From the NCBI RefSeq assembly GCF_011745365.1, contig NW_024468910.1, positions 3,128,068 through 3,192,067 of the forward strand: DNA of 64,000 nucleotides, written 5' to 3'. Below the pieces are notes generated by a model. The model saw only the letters and a list, made by a program, of their open reading frames with translations, was not told the DNA's origin and ran no database searches. Position 1 is the first letter of the stretch; the number at the start of each line of letters is the position of its first letter. Positions 1 through 11,380 of this stretch are shown here, piece by piece. The translations under genes were made by a program, and so were the position numbers. The stretch comes from Cryphonectria parasitica EP155 (Eukaryota; Ascomycota; Sordariomycetes; Diaporthales; Cryphonectriaceae).

Positions 1-2304
1 ACCCAAGAGTACTGCAGCCTCTCGGACCCCTACATCGGGATGCATGCCGGTTACATCCGTGTCTCGCCCATCAACGGAAATGGTGCCGCACTGGTCGTCA
101 CGCCGCTTGGGGATACACCCCTGGAGGCATACCGCAACCTCGATGAGCCATACTACGACAGCACAGCCTACGAGAGCCAGGTCTTCGAGGGATTGTATGA
201 GTGGCAGACGCTGACGGAGGCATGGGCCGAGAACGAGTGGAACGCGAGCGAGCCCTGGAACACGCCGTCCTCCAAAGTCCTGGCCCCAGGCGAGGCTTTG
301 ACCTTTGGGCTCAAGTTCTCGCTGGCTGATGGTGGCATCGAGACCATCGACGACGAGGTGCAGGCGCAGGGCGTGCCTTATGCGCGAGGCATCCCCGGCT
401 TCATCCTCCCGGCCGACCTCACAGGCCAGCTTCTCGTCAACCCTGGGTCCGCCGGCGACATCGCCAACATCACTGTCGACCCTGCCGGGGCCCTCACCGT
501 CACTGAGGGCTCGAGCAGCGGCGAGTACGACGTCACACCGTCCTCCAGCGCCTTCGGTCGTGCCCGTCTCACAATCGCCTACACGAGCGGTCAGGTCCAG
601 ACGGTTCACTACTATGTTGTCAAATCTGGTCCCGACCACATTGCCGCGCTGAGCAACTTCCTCACCACCGAGCAGTATTACACCAACACGTCGGACCCAT
701 TTGGCCGTGCGCCCTCTGTCATTTCGTACGACTACAGCGTTATGGCGCCTGTCCTGCAAGACATGCGCGTGTGGATTGCAGGGCTGTCCGACGAGGCCGG
801 CGCGGGCTCTTTTCTCGCGGCGAGCATGAAGCAGGCTGCGCAGCCCAATGCCGACGAGATCGCCAAGCTCGAGGATTTCGTCGCGCAGGTCCTGTACAAG
901 ACGCTGCAGCCGCCCCAGAACGGCACATACGACGTGCGCATGAGCATCTTCTACTACGGCTTAGCCGGCTACCCTTACTCGAGCGCCATCGACTGGACGA
1001 CGTGGGAATCTTGGACCGAGCCTGAGGCGTACGCGACGGACCGAGCATACGACTATGTCCACGTCGCAGCGAGTTACTGGGGCCTGTACCGTGCAGGGCG
1101 GGCCTACGAGGGCATCCTGACGCAGCAGCCGTGGGACTGGTATCTGAACCAGAGCTACAACACCGTCATGTCCGCCATGGCGCAGGATAGCGAAGGGAAC
1201 TGGCTCGTGGGCTACTCGACGGATGGGCTGATGGGCGAGACCGTGTTTGGCGAGCTCCTCAAGGACCTCACCCGGGAGGGCTGGACGACACAGGCGGCGG
1301 CCCTCGAGGCCAAGATGCGCGCGCGGGCGGAGCTCTGGAGCACTATGGACGACCCCTTTGGCAGCGAGATGGCGTGGGACTCAACGGGCCAGGAGGGAGT
1401 ATACTACTGGTCCAAGTACTTTGGCTACAACTCTACAGCGGAGAAGACGCTGGCAACGGTCCTGGGGTTCCAGCCCACCGTCGCCCATTGGGGCTGGAAT
1501 GGTAACGCGAGGCGGTACTGGGATTTTATGTAAGTTGCTTGTCCTTTGTTTACCTGGTGGTCATCCCTTTCGATTTTCCCCCTCTTTTCTTTCCAAGACA
1601 AGACGAAACTACAAACTGACCGACTTCGTTCTTTTCTCTCCCCCTTTTCAAGATACGGAGGCAAACTGGAACGCATAGAGCGCCAGATCCACCATTACGG
1701 CTCCGGTCTCAACGCGCTTGTCGCCCTGTCTGCCTTCCGTAGCAACCCCAACGACACATATCTCCTGCGCATCGGCTACGGCGGCATGAACGGCCCACTG
1801 TCCAACATCCGCGCTGACGGCTGCGCGTCGGCCGCGTTCCACTCATGGCCCGAGACACTGCAGTGGGACGCTTACAGTGGCGATTACGGTCCCAACCATA
1901 GCGGGTTGGTTATGGGCACGGGCACGTATCTCGCCTGGGACGCAGAGCTGGGCCGCCTGGTGGCGTACGGCGGGCTGCTGGACGACGACGGCGCGGGGAC
2001 CGTCACCGTCAGCCCGCGGGATGTCGCCAGGAGGAAGGTGTTTGTAGGACCCATCGGGCTGCTGGTCGAGGTGGATGCTGGTGTCATTGAGAGCTTCGCG
2101 TACACGACGGCCAACGCCTCGCTGGTCGTCACGCTGGGTCAGCTGGACGGTGTGCCGACCACGAACTCGACGGTCATGTGGCTGAGCCGTGAGGAGGGGG
2201 ATGCTGGCTATGAGGTCACGGGCACGAGTGTCACGGAGGCACGACTGGGTTGGCAAATCCCCCTCGGATCTGGTTCCGTGTCTGTCAATATCGTGCCGTC
2301 GTAA
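1..2304 (+). CDS. Secreted DUF5695 family protein, 3' part
   Basis: The reading frame is already open at base 1, so the 5' end, including any signal peptide, lies outside the window. Exons are <1..1529 and 1653..2304; the 123-base intron has a GTAAGT donor, a CTGAC branch point near 1616 and a TTTTCAAG acceptor, and joining keeps frame (WDF-I-YGGK). The visible part is about 726 residues, rich in Trp, Tyr and Gly, with several N-glycosylation sequons (NAS, NTS, NQS, NST), as expected for an extracellular protein. The sequence order (VVTPLGDTPLEAY, then FEGLYEWQ, then LAPGEALTFGL) matches my recollection of fungal DUF5695 proteins, which look like beta-sandwich plus six-hairpin carbohydrate-active proteins but have no established activity. 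Function as a glycosidase is inference only. It faces ADE13 tail to tail. Confidence 0.82.
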
Positions 2305-2745
2305 CTAATCCCTCTCTCCTCTTGGATAATCAACAAGCTGGAGAGAAAATAAACAACTCCCGAACCATGTTTGTCGTCCGTCCACGTAGCATCTAATCCC
2401 TTGATGACGGAAGAAACTGTCATACTTTGAACATGATATCATTCTGAGGACTGCAATATGCACTTCTCTTGATGCAGAGAGAGCACTTGCCGTGCTCAAG
2501 GATCTTGCACTTTTTTTCCCTTCAAATTTTTTTTTTTTTTCATTTTTTGATGGTATGGGACTCTAAAGGTCTATCCACTCTACAGCCACGCTTCCTAACG
2601 GCTGTAATCCTTTTTTCTCCTCTTCCTTTTGTCATCCTAGGCTGTTTCATTGTTGGGCAAAGTTGCTTAATCCTGCACACACGGGCATTGCTTGCATGCC
2701 ACACCCAGGAATGCTATGTACTGAACAAGAAAGTCCTCAAGGTCC
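2305..2745. other. Convergent intergenic region
   Basis: Lies between the 3' ends of the DUF5695 gene and ADE13. It holds a T-rich stretch near 2512-2546 and presumably both 3' UTRs. No gene is seen. Confidence 0.6.
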
Positions 2746-4932
2746 TCAGACGTTCAACTCAGCAGCCTTGGCCCCCTTGATAGACGCCTGGTACGGCGCA
2801 AGCTTCTTCTCGAGCTTGCCGCCCGGTCCGCAGAACTTGTCCACAATCTGTGCGCTGCGGCCAACGTACAGCTCCGGCCTCATCATGTTATCAAGATCAG
2901 GCCAGATGGGCTTGAAGAAGTCCGTATTCCGGATCCTCTCCACGAGATCGTTCGGCTTGCCCTCGTTCTGGACTTGGTGGGATGCCTGGAATGAGAGGAC
3001 ACGGATTTGCTCATGAGCACTGGGGTTGGTAGTTAGTAAACAAAACCATTCCCTTGTTTTCTGCTGTTTCTTTCCTTCTTGAGGTTGTAGGACTTACTCC
3101 TGTCTGGACACGCCCATTGCCGTCAGCCTCATGATGATGTTCTCGGTGATCATGAAGGGCAGCTCTGCCATGATGTTGGAGTGAATCTTGGAGGGAAACA
3201 CCACAAGTCCCTCAGTCACATTCTGCAGGGTAATGGCGATGGCGTCGGCGAGAAGGAACATCTCGGGAATATCCATCCTTCGCTGCATAAGTAGAAGTTA
3301 GCCTGGCAGGAACATGGGGGCACCGCATGACAAAAGGCAAGAAAGAGGATTCCTTACACATGCGGAGTCATCCAGCGATCTCTCCAGCCACTGTGACGAG
3401 TGAGTACTGTTGTAGTTGGCGGCCTTTCCCTGCAGCACCCGCGCGAGACTGGCAATTCGTTCACACCGCATAGGGTTTTGTTTGTACGCCTAAAATTTGA
3501 GAATTAAGATTCAAGTGTTAACATGCGTCAAAATTGAAGAAGTAAAAAAGAAGGAAAAAAACCAAACCATGACATGGAAACGCGCCGAGGAGGGGGGGAA
3601 GAGGCAGAAGAAGCTGAGACTGACCATAGCACTGCTGCCAATTTGGGAAGCCTCTCTAGGCTCTCCGATCTCCTTCATGAACGCGAGATGTCTCAGATCA
3701 GAAGCAATCTTGGTCACGGAAGTTCCCAGGCCCGTAACGGCGTTTGCCACGAGACAGTCAACCTTCCTCGTGCTGCGACGGTGTGAGTCTCTCTCTGCCC
3801 ACATTCTGTATGAGTTCAGGATTTGGCGTTTGTTTAAAGACTTACTATGTCTGTGTAGAGATCTAGTGAGATGTTAGACAGTGTTGCTGATGAAAATTGA
3901 GTAACACTCTTGTATACTTACATCGTAGCATTCGTCGAAGCCAGCCTTTTGACAGAGAAGCTCGTTGAGCTGCTCACATTTGGCGTGGTCGCCACCAAAG
4001 CTGTGGAAAGGTCAGGATGATTGGTTCTGTCAGTTCCTTGCATTGACCAAGGACGAAGACTCACATCTCGAGAAAGCTGGCCTGCGTACCCGTGGTACCT
4101 TGGGCACCACGGAATTTGAGCTCGTCTCGTACCCGTTCCAGGTCGGCCAGGTCCATCAAGAGGTCCTGTGCCCAGCCGGCGGCTAGGAGGTGAGATTGAA
4201 ATCAGCACAATACGCCAAAAAAGGAGAGAAATGCAAGTGGCTTGCCAGGACTCACCTCGCTTGCCGACAGTGCTGATCTGAGCAGGTTGAAGGTGGGTGA
4301 AAGACAGGGTGGGTTCAGACTTCCACTGGAGGGCAAAACCCTGGAGGTTGTGCAGCACCTTGGCAATCTTGGGGATCAGGAGGTCGAGGGCATCCCTCAT
4401 GAGAATGAGCTCTGTGTTGTCGGTGACGTAGCAGCTCGTCGCGCCATAATGGATGATACCAGCGGCAGCAGGGGCAACTTGGCCAAAAGCGTGGACGTGC
4501 TAATGTTGAACAAGAAAGGAAATATATAGATCAGTATACGAGGAGGCAAGTCTTGGGCTATTTCTCATTCATGATATATTTCTTACAGCCATGACATCCT
4601 ACATATTAATACTTGTTAGCTTTTCTATGTTGTTGACTTGATATGAATTTCTGCCCCTCTCTCTCGGTAGTAAAGCTTACATGCCGACGCTTCTTCTCCT
4701 CGACACGGGCAATTTCAAAGTCTTGATCCGTCACGGTCAAGTGGGCCTTCATCTGCTCGAGGGCCTCATCGGTGATGGTGTTGATCCCAAGCTCCTTCTC
4801 GCTCTGGGCGAGGTAGAGCCACAGCTTGCGCCAGGTCGAGTGCCGAGATCGCTGGCTGAAGAGACCAGACATCTCCGGGCTGCAGTAGCGGCCCGTCAGG
4901 GATGTCTGGTAGGTATCGTACTGGGAGGCCAT
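2746..4932 (-). CDS. ADE13: Adenylosuccinate lyase
   Basis: Catalyses two steps of purine synthesis: release of fumarate from SAICAR and from adenylosuccinate, in the cytosol. My model has ten exons: complement(2746..3019, 3098..3282, 3358..3489, 3625..3772, 3846..3862, 3922..4000, 4065..4182, 4256..4499, 4587..4598, 4681..4932), giving 486 residues, close to the yeast enzyme. Every junction keeps frame and restores family sequence. The fumarate-lyase signature GSSAMAYKQNP falls at about residues 286-296 and is completed across an intron; the active-site region SFTHLQPAQ is present. Two exons are tiny: 12 bases (DVMA) and 17 bases (ISTQTY). The start at MASQYD is chosen because it matches fungal orthologues; an in-frame ATG 18 bases upstream (4950) is possible. 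The junction residues C (SACRRM) and D (SRQDAHE) rest on the chosen splice sites. Confidence 0.95.
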
Positions 4933-5991
4933 TTTGGGCAATATCACCACGGTTGAACGAGCTCACAAAGATCCAAAATTTGGCGATGGTGGGGCAAGAG
5001 CCATGAATGCTGAACAAAAAAGTTCGGGTTCGAGGTTGAAGCTTAAATACAGGGGTTGTATGATTAGGTAAGTACATCACCCCGCCATGGTGTGTGGGTT
5101 CTAGCTTTGCGTTGTTGCCGCCTACTATGTACATTGACGTGGCAGGGCGGCCTTGGAGAATGTTCAGCCCTACAATCTGTGATCAAGAAACTTATCATGG
5201 AAATGACTTGTCAGTTAATTGAAGTCGTAGGGATATTTTTAACAAAAAACAAACACACATACACGTCATGTGCGTACAAGCCAAGGCTATGGTCTTGTCT
5301 TTGGCTTGTATCGCAATCCAACCGACTTGGGCTGTGGATAGTGTTCAGTGAGCGAGTGAGTGACCTAACTGAGGCAGTGGCGACCCCCATGGTATACTTG
5401 GACCAGCTAGCGACAAAGCTCTAATGCACCTGAGTCATCAACAACAGCATGTTACAGTGGCTGATTGGTGATGATCAGTTTCTCGCCTAGACCCTGCTAG
5501 ACCCTGCTGGGCTGCATGGATGCAGGTGGATCTTTTTACCCATGCATCCATGCTGCTGCTGGGCCTTCTGTGTCAGCATCTGCTAATCATCACTAAGTCT
5601 AAGTAAGTATTTTCTCTACTGCCGAGGAGGAAATGAGGAAGAATGTAAACCAGACGATATGATATCCTCTTAGCAAAGCATCACCAAATCATTTCCAATC
5701 AATCCAAAAACTCATCATCTCATTCATGATTGTTTTTTTGGCCTGCCTTGAGAGCTGTGCACTGAAAACTATATGAAGGGCATCATTCTCTGGGTCTCGT
5801 TTCTCGTTGCCTCATTTGCTTTGCTCATCTTCAATATTCAAGTTTTGACTGACCTGATTGGATCCTATTCATCACTACAACTCAACAACTTCAACGTCAA
5901 TACACTGTTGTCACTCATCACGACCTACAGCGCAATCAAGACTCAGAATCGGGAGGAGGAGAAGAGCTCAGAACTCATGCTCAAATCCACC
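4933..5991. promoter_or_regulatory. Divergent ADE13 / pirin promoter region
   Basis: About 1.06 kb between the starts of two genes read away from each other. It contains a CCAAT motif near 5696, an 11-base inverted repeat (5514-5553) and, close to the pirin gene, a CA-rich leader typical of fungal 5' UTRs. Regulatory use is inferred from position only. Confidence 0.5.
5514..5553. repeat. 11-base inverted repeat
   Basis: GCATGGATGCA at 5514-5524 is exactly complementary to TGCATCCATGC at 5543-5553, with an 18-base spacer. The stem ends where flanking bases stop pairing. It could be a binding site or chance; it lies about 440 bases upstream of the pirin start. Confidence 0.6.
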
Positions 5992-6970
5992 ATGTCCAAG
6001 GCACTTGACCACGCAAAAATCTCCCCCCACAGGTCCGCCACCCGTGGCCACAGCGACCATGGCTGGCTGAACTCTTACCACAGCTTCAGTTTCGCAGACT
6101 GTACGTTCATGATTTTTTTTTTCTTTCTTCTCAGACAGTGTTCCGCCCAATATAATTGTAACATTCAAATACTAACAAATCCTTGTTTCCCTTCCTTCAG
6201 GGTATGACCCACGCTACACCAATTTCGGTGCCCTGCGCGTCCTCAACGAGGACCGGGTCAAGGCGCTGTCTGGCTTCCCCACGCATCCCCACCGGGACTT
6301 TGAGATCTTCTCGTACATCCTGTCCGGAGAGCTCACCCACCGGGACTCAATGCTCCGCAAGGGCGCCGAGGGCGGCCAGTCAGACAAGTTCTACCGCATG
6401 CACCGCGGCGACGTGCAGTTCACGACAGGCGGCACGGGCATCGCGCACTCGGAGATGAACGAGCACCGCTCAGACACGGTGCATTTCCTGCAGATCTGGG
6501 CCATCCCCTGGAAGCGCGGCCTGGTCCCTCGCTACCACACGAGGAATTTCCCCGACGAGGAGAAGCGCAGGGGCTTTGTCCCGATCCTCAGCCCGCTCAG
6601 GGCCGGCCAGGACGCCACCAAGCAGGAGGAAGACGAGGCGCGGCCTGCCGTTGAGGGCACCATCCCCATCCATGCCGACTTTGTCATGGCCGCGGGCATC
6701 ATCGCGCCGGAGCAGAAGTTTGAGTGGAAGGTGGGCGCCGGCGCAACGTTTGGCGCGGAGGCGAAGCAGGCGGGCAAGAGAAAGGTATATGTGCACCTGC
6801 CCATGACCAAGGGCGGCAAGGCCAAGATCAGGCTGGACGGTAGAGATGACGCCGTGCTTGAGGAGGGCGATGGGGCGTTTATCGACGGTGTCAATGCGGG
6901 TGACAAGCTTGCTGTCGAGAGTGTAGGCAGCGCAGAGGCTGAGGTTGTGTTGCTGGATAGTGAGGCATAA
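5992..6970 (+). CDS. Pirin-like protein (YhhW/quercetinase-type bicupin)
   Basis: Exons 5992..6100 and 6201..6970, 292 residues. The intron has donor GTACGT and acceptor CTTCAG and joins to read FADWYDPRYTNFG. The N-terminal cupin has the pirin metal-ligand pattern: HPHRDFE and, later, HSEMNEH, with a conserved RVLNEDRV. The closest known relatives by eye are bacterial YhhW-type pirins with quercetin 2,3-dioxygenase activity; fungal substrates are unknown. I chose the ATG at 5992 because it sits in a good initiation context (CCACCATGTCC) just before the conserved RGHSDHGW. The same frame stays open upstream to an ATG at 5773, which would add 73 residues with a hydrophobic N-terminus; the AT-rich, CA-rich composition there looks more like a leader. 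The 3' end faces the oxoprolinase gene. Confidence 0.9.
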
Positions 6971-7023
6971 TAAGTGTAGTATAGAAGTAGAGAGAAAAGG
7001 AAAAGAAAGAAACGAAACAAATA

Positions 7024-7047
7024 ATATATATATATATATATATATAT
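7024..7047. repeat. (AT)12 microsatellite
   Basis: Twenty-four bases of alternating AT lie between the convergent 3' ends of the pirin-like and oxoprolinase genes, probably within a 3' UTR. Confidence 0.95.
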
Positions 7048-7082
7048 CATGTCTACATATACTTCCCCACATGATTCTCAAG

Positions 7083-10000
7083 TCATTGATCTTCCACAGG
7101 AACTCCATAGCCACCACCTCCCGAGGAATTGATCTGCATCCACTCCCCAGCCTGCAAGTTCACAACAGCCTTCCCACCAAGGCTGATTCTCTCCTGCTCA
7201 TCACCTCGGCCCGTATATTTGAACACAAAATTCAGCCCAGCCTCGCCAGGGAACCCACCCGCCATACCATACGGCCGAAAGACACGCCTGTCCGACAGAA
7301 TACTAAACTTCAACGGGATGCGCGCCTCCACCTCTCGCGTGATGCCGCACCCGCCCGCCCACCTCCCCTTCCCGCCACTGCCCCAGCGGATCTCGTCGCG
7401 CCTCACCAGCACGGCCGTCCTCTTCTCGACAATCTCAGGGTCCGTGGCCCTCGTGTTGGTCGAGTGCACGTGCGTGCCGTGCTCGCCGTGGTACGCCTCG
7501 CAGGCGCCCACGCCGCCCGCCACGGTCTCGCCGTAGTTCCAGCCCGGCACGATCCTGCCTGTCTCGGGGTCCTTGCCGCCCATGCCCCAGCCGAAGCTGT
7601 TGGCGCAGCCCGAGCTGGCGGCGTGGCGCCCAAAGGCCCGGAGGATGGTGTCGATGACGCGCTGGCTGGCGAGGGTCGAGCCGCAGATGGCCACGGCGGG
7701 CGACGGGTTCAGCACGGACCCGGCAGGGACGCGGATGTCCACGGGGGCGAGACAGCCTTCGTTGAGCGGGATGTCGCTGTCCACGAGGCAGCGGATGGTG
7801 TAGATGATGGAGGAGTGGCAGATGGAGATGGGACAGTTGTAGTTGCCCCAGATCTGTGGCCCAGACCCGCTGAAGTCGTACACGGCCCCTCCAGAGTTTT
7901 TGTCGATGGTGATGGTGACACACATGGCTGTCCCGTCGTCGAGGTAGTCTGTGGCCGTGAGAGGGCCTGGGTGGTCCCTGGCCATCCTTTTGAACCAATC
8001 CCGCACCGCAAACTCGGCGTTCCTCTGGATCCCGTCCATGTACTTGTGCACCACCGGTAAAGAGTACTCGTCGCAGAGCTTGCGCAGGAGGACAATGCCC
8101 CGTTGGTTCGCAGAGACCTGTGCCTTGAGGTCGGACATGTTGTCGCCGATGCGACGAGTGACGCTGCAGCCAGGAAAGTCGCCGGCCCGCTGGAAGGCAG
8201 CCCGCACTTCGTCCTCGAGGAATTGGCCCCTGCTCACAATCTTCATGGTCTCGATGTTGATGCCTTCTTCCCAGAGCTCCTTGGACTCGGGCATCATGGA
8301 GGTGATCCCCTTGCCGCCAATGTCCGTGTGATGGCCTCGTGACGCGACGTAGAAGGCAATCCTGCCGTTCCAGAACACGGGCGTGACGACTGTGAGGTCG
8401 GGAAGGTGTGTGCCTCCCCACTGAGGGTGGTTCGTCAGGAGGACGTCTCCGTCTTGCAGTTTTCCCAGCCAGTGCCGGTGCTGCGCCTGGATGGCAAACT
8501 GCATGCTGCCGAGGTGGATCGGGATGTGAGGTGCATTCGCCACAAGTTTTCCTTCGGGGGAGAAAATCGCACACGAGAAGTCCAGCCGTTCTTTGATACT
8601 CGTTGAGATCGAGGTCCGCTGTAAGGTGTTGCCCATCTGCTCCGCAATGGCCATGAAACGATGGGCAAAGACAGAAAGCTGGATCGGGTTCTCAACTCCG
8701 TCTTGGGCTTCAGAAGAGTCGATGGTCTGGATTGGCCGTCCGCCATTCTGCAGGAGCTTTTCCAAGACAACGTGATGAGATAAAATCACGGCCTTGAATG
8801 CTGGCTCCACCAAAATCGTCTGTGTCTCGTCGATGATCAGAGCTGGCCCGACAATGACACTCCCCTTGGGAATGGCCCCAAGTCTGTAAACCTTACTCGT
8901 CACCCACCCTGTCTCAATGTACACCCTCTGTTCAGAATGTGGTACTGTGCTGTTCACAGACGGATTCGCCAAGACCTGTTGTAGTTCGTTCCAGTACGGC
9001 TGCTCCTCAGCCTGCCCGTCTGCCCTGCCGGTGCCTCTCACCTTGACCGATTCAATCACAATGTCTCTGTCCATGGAGAATGCAAATTCTCTCAGATGTG
9101 TGTCTCTAAAAGCTCTTTCGTAATCTCCATCTTCAGGTTTGGGTATTGTTATATTCGTGTCCGTCCCAAAGTACCGCAACACCAAAGACTCTTCGAAACT
9201 CAGCAGCTGTTCTTCTGCACCCTGACTCAACAATTCCCTGGCTACTCTCTGCCTTAGTTGCACCAGCCGTGACTCAATGTGTTGCAAGGCCTGAGAGCCG
9301 AGTGTACCTGCAAATGGCTCCAACAACTCGTACTGTAGCTCTGCCAGGGAGATGCCATGCGCAGAAAGAAGCGACGACCATCGATGGATCAGAATCCTTT
9401 GAATCCCCAGTTTCTCGGCAATCGAACACGCATGTTGGCCTCCCGCCCCTCCGAAGCAGACGAGATTGTGGTTCTCGGGTGCAAAACCACGGGCCTCTGT
9501 TGCGTTACGGATGGGCCGGCTCATTGCCTCGTTGGCAATGTTCAAGAAACCCAAGGCCACGTCCTCCGGTGACAGGCTCTGCCCGGTCTGGCTGTTGAAG
9601 TCGGCGGTGATGTCGTTGAATTTCTGTACAATAACAGCCGTGTCCAATGGTTGGTCTGCATTCGGACCGAATATCCAAGGGAACGACGAGGGAACCAGGC
9701 GTCCGAGGAACAGATTCGCATCTGTCACCGTCAGGGGCCCTCCTTTGCGATAGCAAGCCGGCCCAGGATGCGCGCCAGCGCTCTCAGGACCAACAACCAA
9801 GAGACCGTTTCTCGCAAACAGGATGGAGCCGCCACCAGCCGCCACCGTAGCAATGTTCAACATCGGCACATTGATGGTCCTCCCGGCGATAGTGGCCTCT
9901 GTGATATAATCGTACCTCCCATCATACCTCGAGACATCTGTGCTTGTTCCGCCCATATCGAACCCAATAATAGCCGCGCCGTCTCGCTCGTCATAGCAGG

Positions 10001-11019
10001 ACCTAGCGATGCCGACAACCCCGCCAGCTGGGCCGCTCAGCAAGGCCTCATTGCCCCTGAACCTGTGAGCCTGCTTGAGTCCGCCGTCCGAGCACATGAA
10101 GTCGACTCTGTGCGGCAGCGTCTCGAAACCGCTCTCAAAGTTCTCCACGTAACGTTGGATGACAGGGTAGAGATATGTCTCTGAGCAGGTCGAGTTGCTT
10201 CGGATCAGAAACTTGATGTTCGGACTTGTGCTGGAAGACGTCGTCACGCAGTGGAAACCAAGCTCTCGTGCTATGTCTGCCACCATGTCTTCATGCGCAT
10301 GGTAGAGGTAGGCGTGCATGAAAGAGATGGCCAGGGATGAGTAGCCCTCGTCCAGCAGCCCTGCCAGCTGGCTCTTCACGACCGCAGGGTCTGGTCTCCT
10401 CAGGACACGGATAATCTCTCCGCTCGCCGTCCTCACGAGATCTTCATCTGTCAGCTCTCGGTGCTTGTCTAGAGGCTGGGGATTCAGGTCGTAGTCCTCA
10501 ATAGTAATACGCTCGTCAATCTCGACGACCTTGTCGTGCAGCGGCTTGGCCTTGCGCACTTTCAAGTCGAACAGTTTGGGTCGAGCCTGGTCCCCAATGA
10601 TACAAACATCCTTGTGGCCTTTTGTCGTCAGTAGTGCGAATTTCTTTCCCTTTTGCTCGAGCAGCGCGTTGGTGGCTATCGTGGTTCCGATGCGGCACGA
10701 GGCTGTCCACCTAAGCAGTATTTAGCTGTCTAATGTTGCTACCACTGTTGAGTTCTTTACCCTATTGAAATTTTTTTTTTTTGATCTTTTTTCACTGTTC
10801 AGACTGACCTATCCGAGAGCCATCCAGCTTGTCTTGCGCAGGAATCTCTCTCCCCTCTACTATTTCTAGCACTCTTCGAATCGCCTCCGTGGGGGCATCT
10901 CGATAACTCGCTGGGTCTTCGGAGAGCAGCTTGAATGTCAACGGCTCTCTGTGGGGAATGTGGGCAATGACATCGCAGAACGTGCCGCCACGGTCGATGG
11001 CCACTCTGATTCCCGACAT
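7083..11019 (-). CDS. 5-oxoprolinase (OXP1/OPLAH family)
   Basis: ATP-dependent opening of 5-oxoproline to glutamate, a cytosolic step of the gamma-glutamyl (glutathione) cycle. Exons complement(7083..10702, 10809..11019) give 1276 residues, the usual length for the full-length eukaryotic enzyme with fused hydantoinase A and B halves. The N-terminal half starts IRVAIDRGGTF and carries FDMGGTSTDVS; the B half starts near SVFAHRFMAIAEQMG. The intron uses donor GTCAGT and, in my model, acceptor GACAG at 10703. This gives SRIASCRIGTTIATN, which aligns without gaps to the family. A closer-to-branch TTAG acceptor 8 bases upstream would shift frame. Fungi often carry several paralogues, some acting on hydantoin-like substrates, so the exact substrate is not certain and no symbol is given. 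Confidence 0.93.
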
Positions 11020-11380
11020 TTTTTTTTAAGACGATTAGATCAATGCACACTCCACTTGTTGATACTAGGACAGACTTGAGGAGAAACTCTTTTCATTATT
11101 TTTCTTATCCTTGTTTCCAGTGCTTGCAAACAACCGCATGTCGCAATCTAAATGGCATCTGACCACATCTCGGGGCTATCTTGTCCGGCCCGGTCTCGGA
11201 TGATAAAAATAATGAAATCCAAACATGCAATGATCGACGCCAGAAAGATGCTTTAACGGACAATAATTGTCTATCGATGCTTATGAAGAATAGAAATCCA
11301 ACAATGATGAGAACCCAGATACACGAGAATTTCATAAAACAAGTAAGTCTCAACCAAGATCCAATCTTATAATAATATTC
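11020..11380. other. Intergenic region upstream of oxoprolinase
   Basis: 361 bases between the oxoprolinase start and the 3' end of the DUF5672 gene, both on the minus strand. It must hold the oxoprolinase promoter; a poly-A/T run sits directly before the start. Nothing else is seen. Confidence 0.5.

Noticed and set aside
7435..8574. 379-codon minus-strand frame
   Set aside because: Shadow of the oxoprolinase frame on the same strand, produced by high GC; it is His/Arg/Pro-rich and has no domain.
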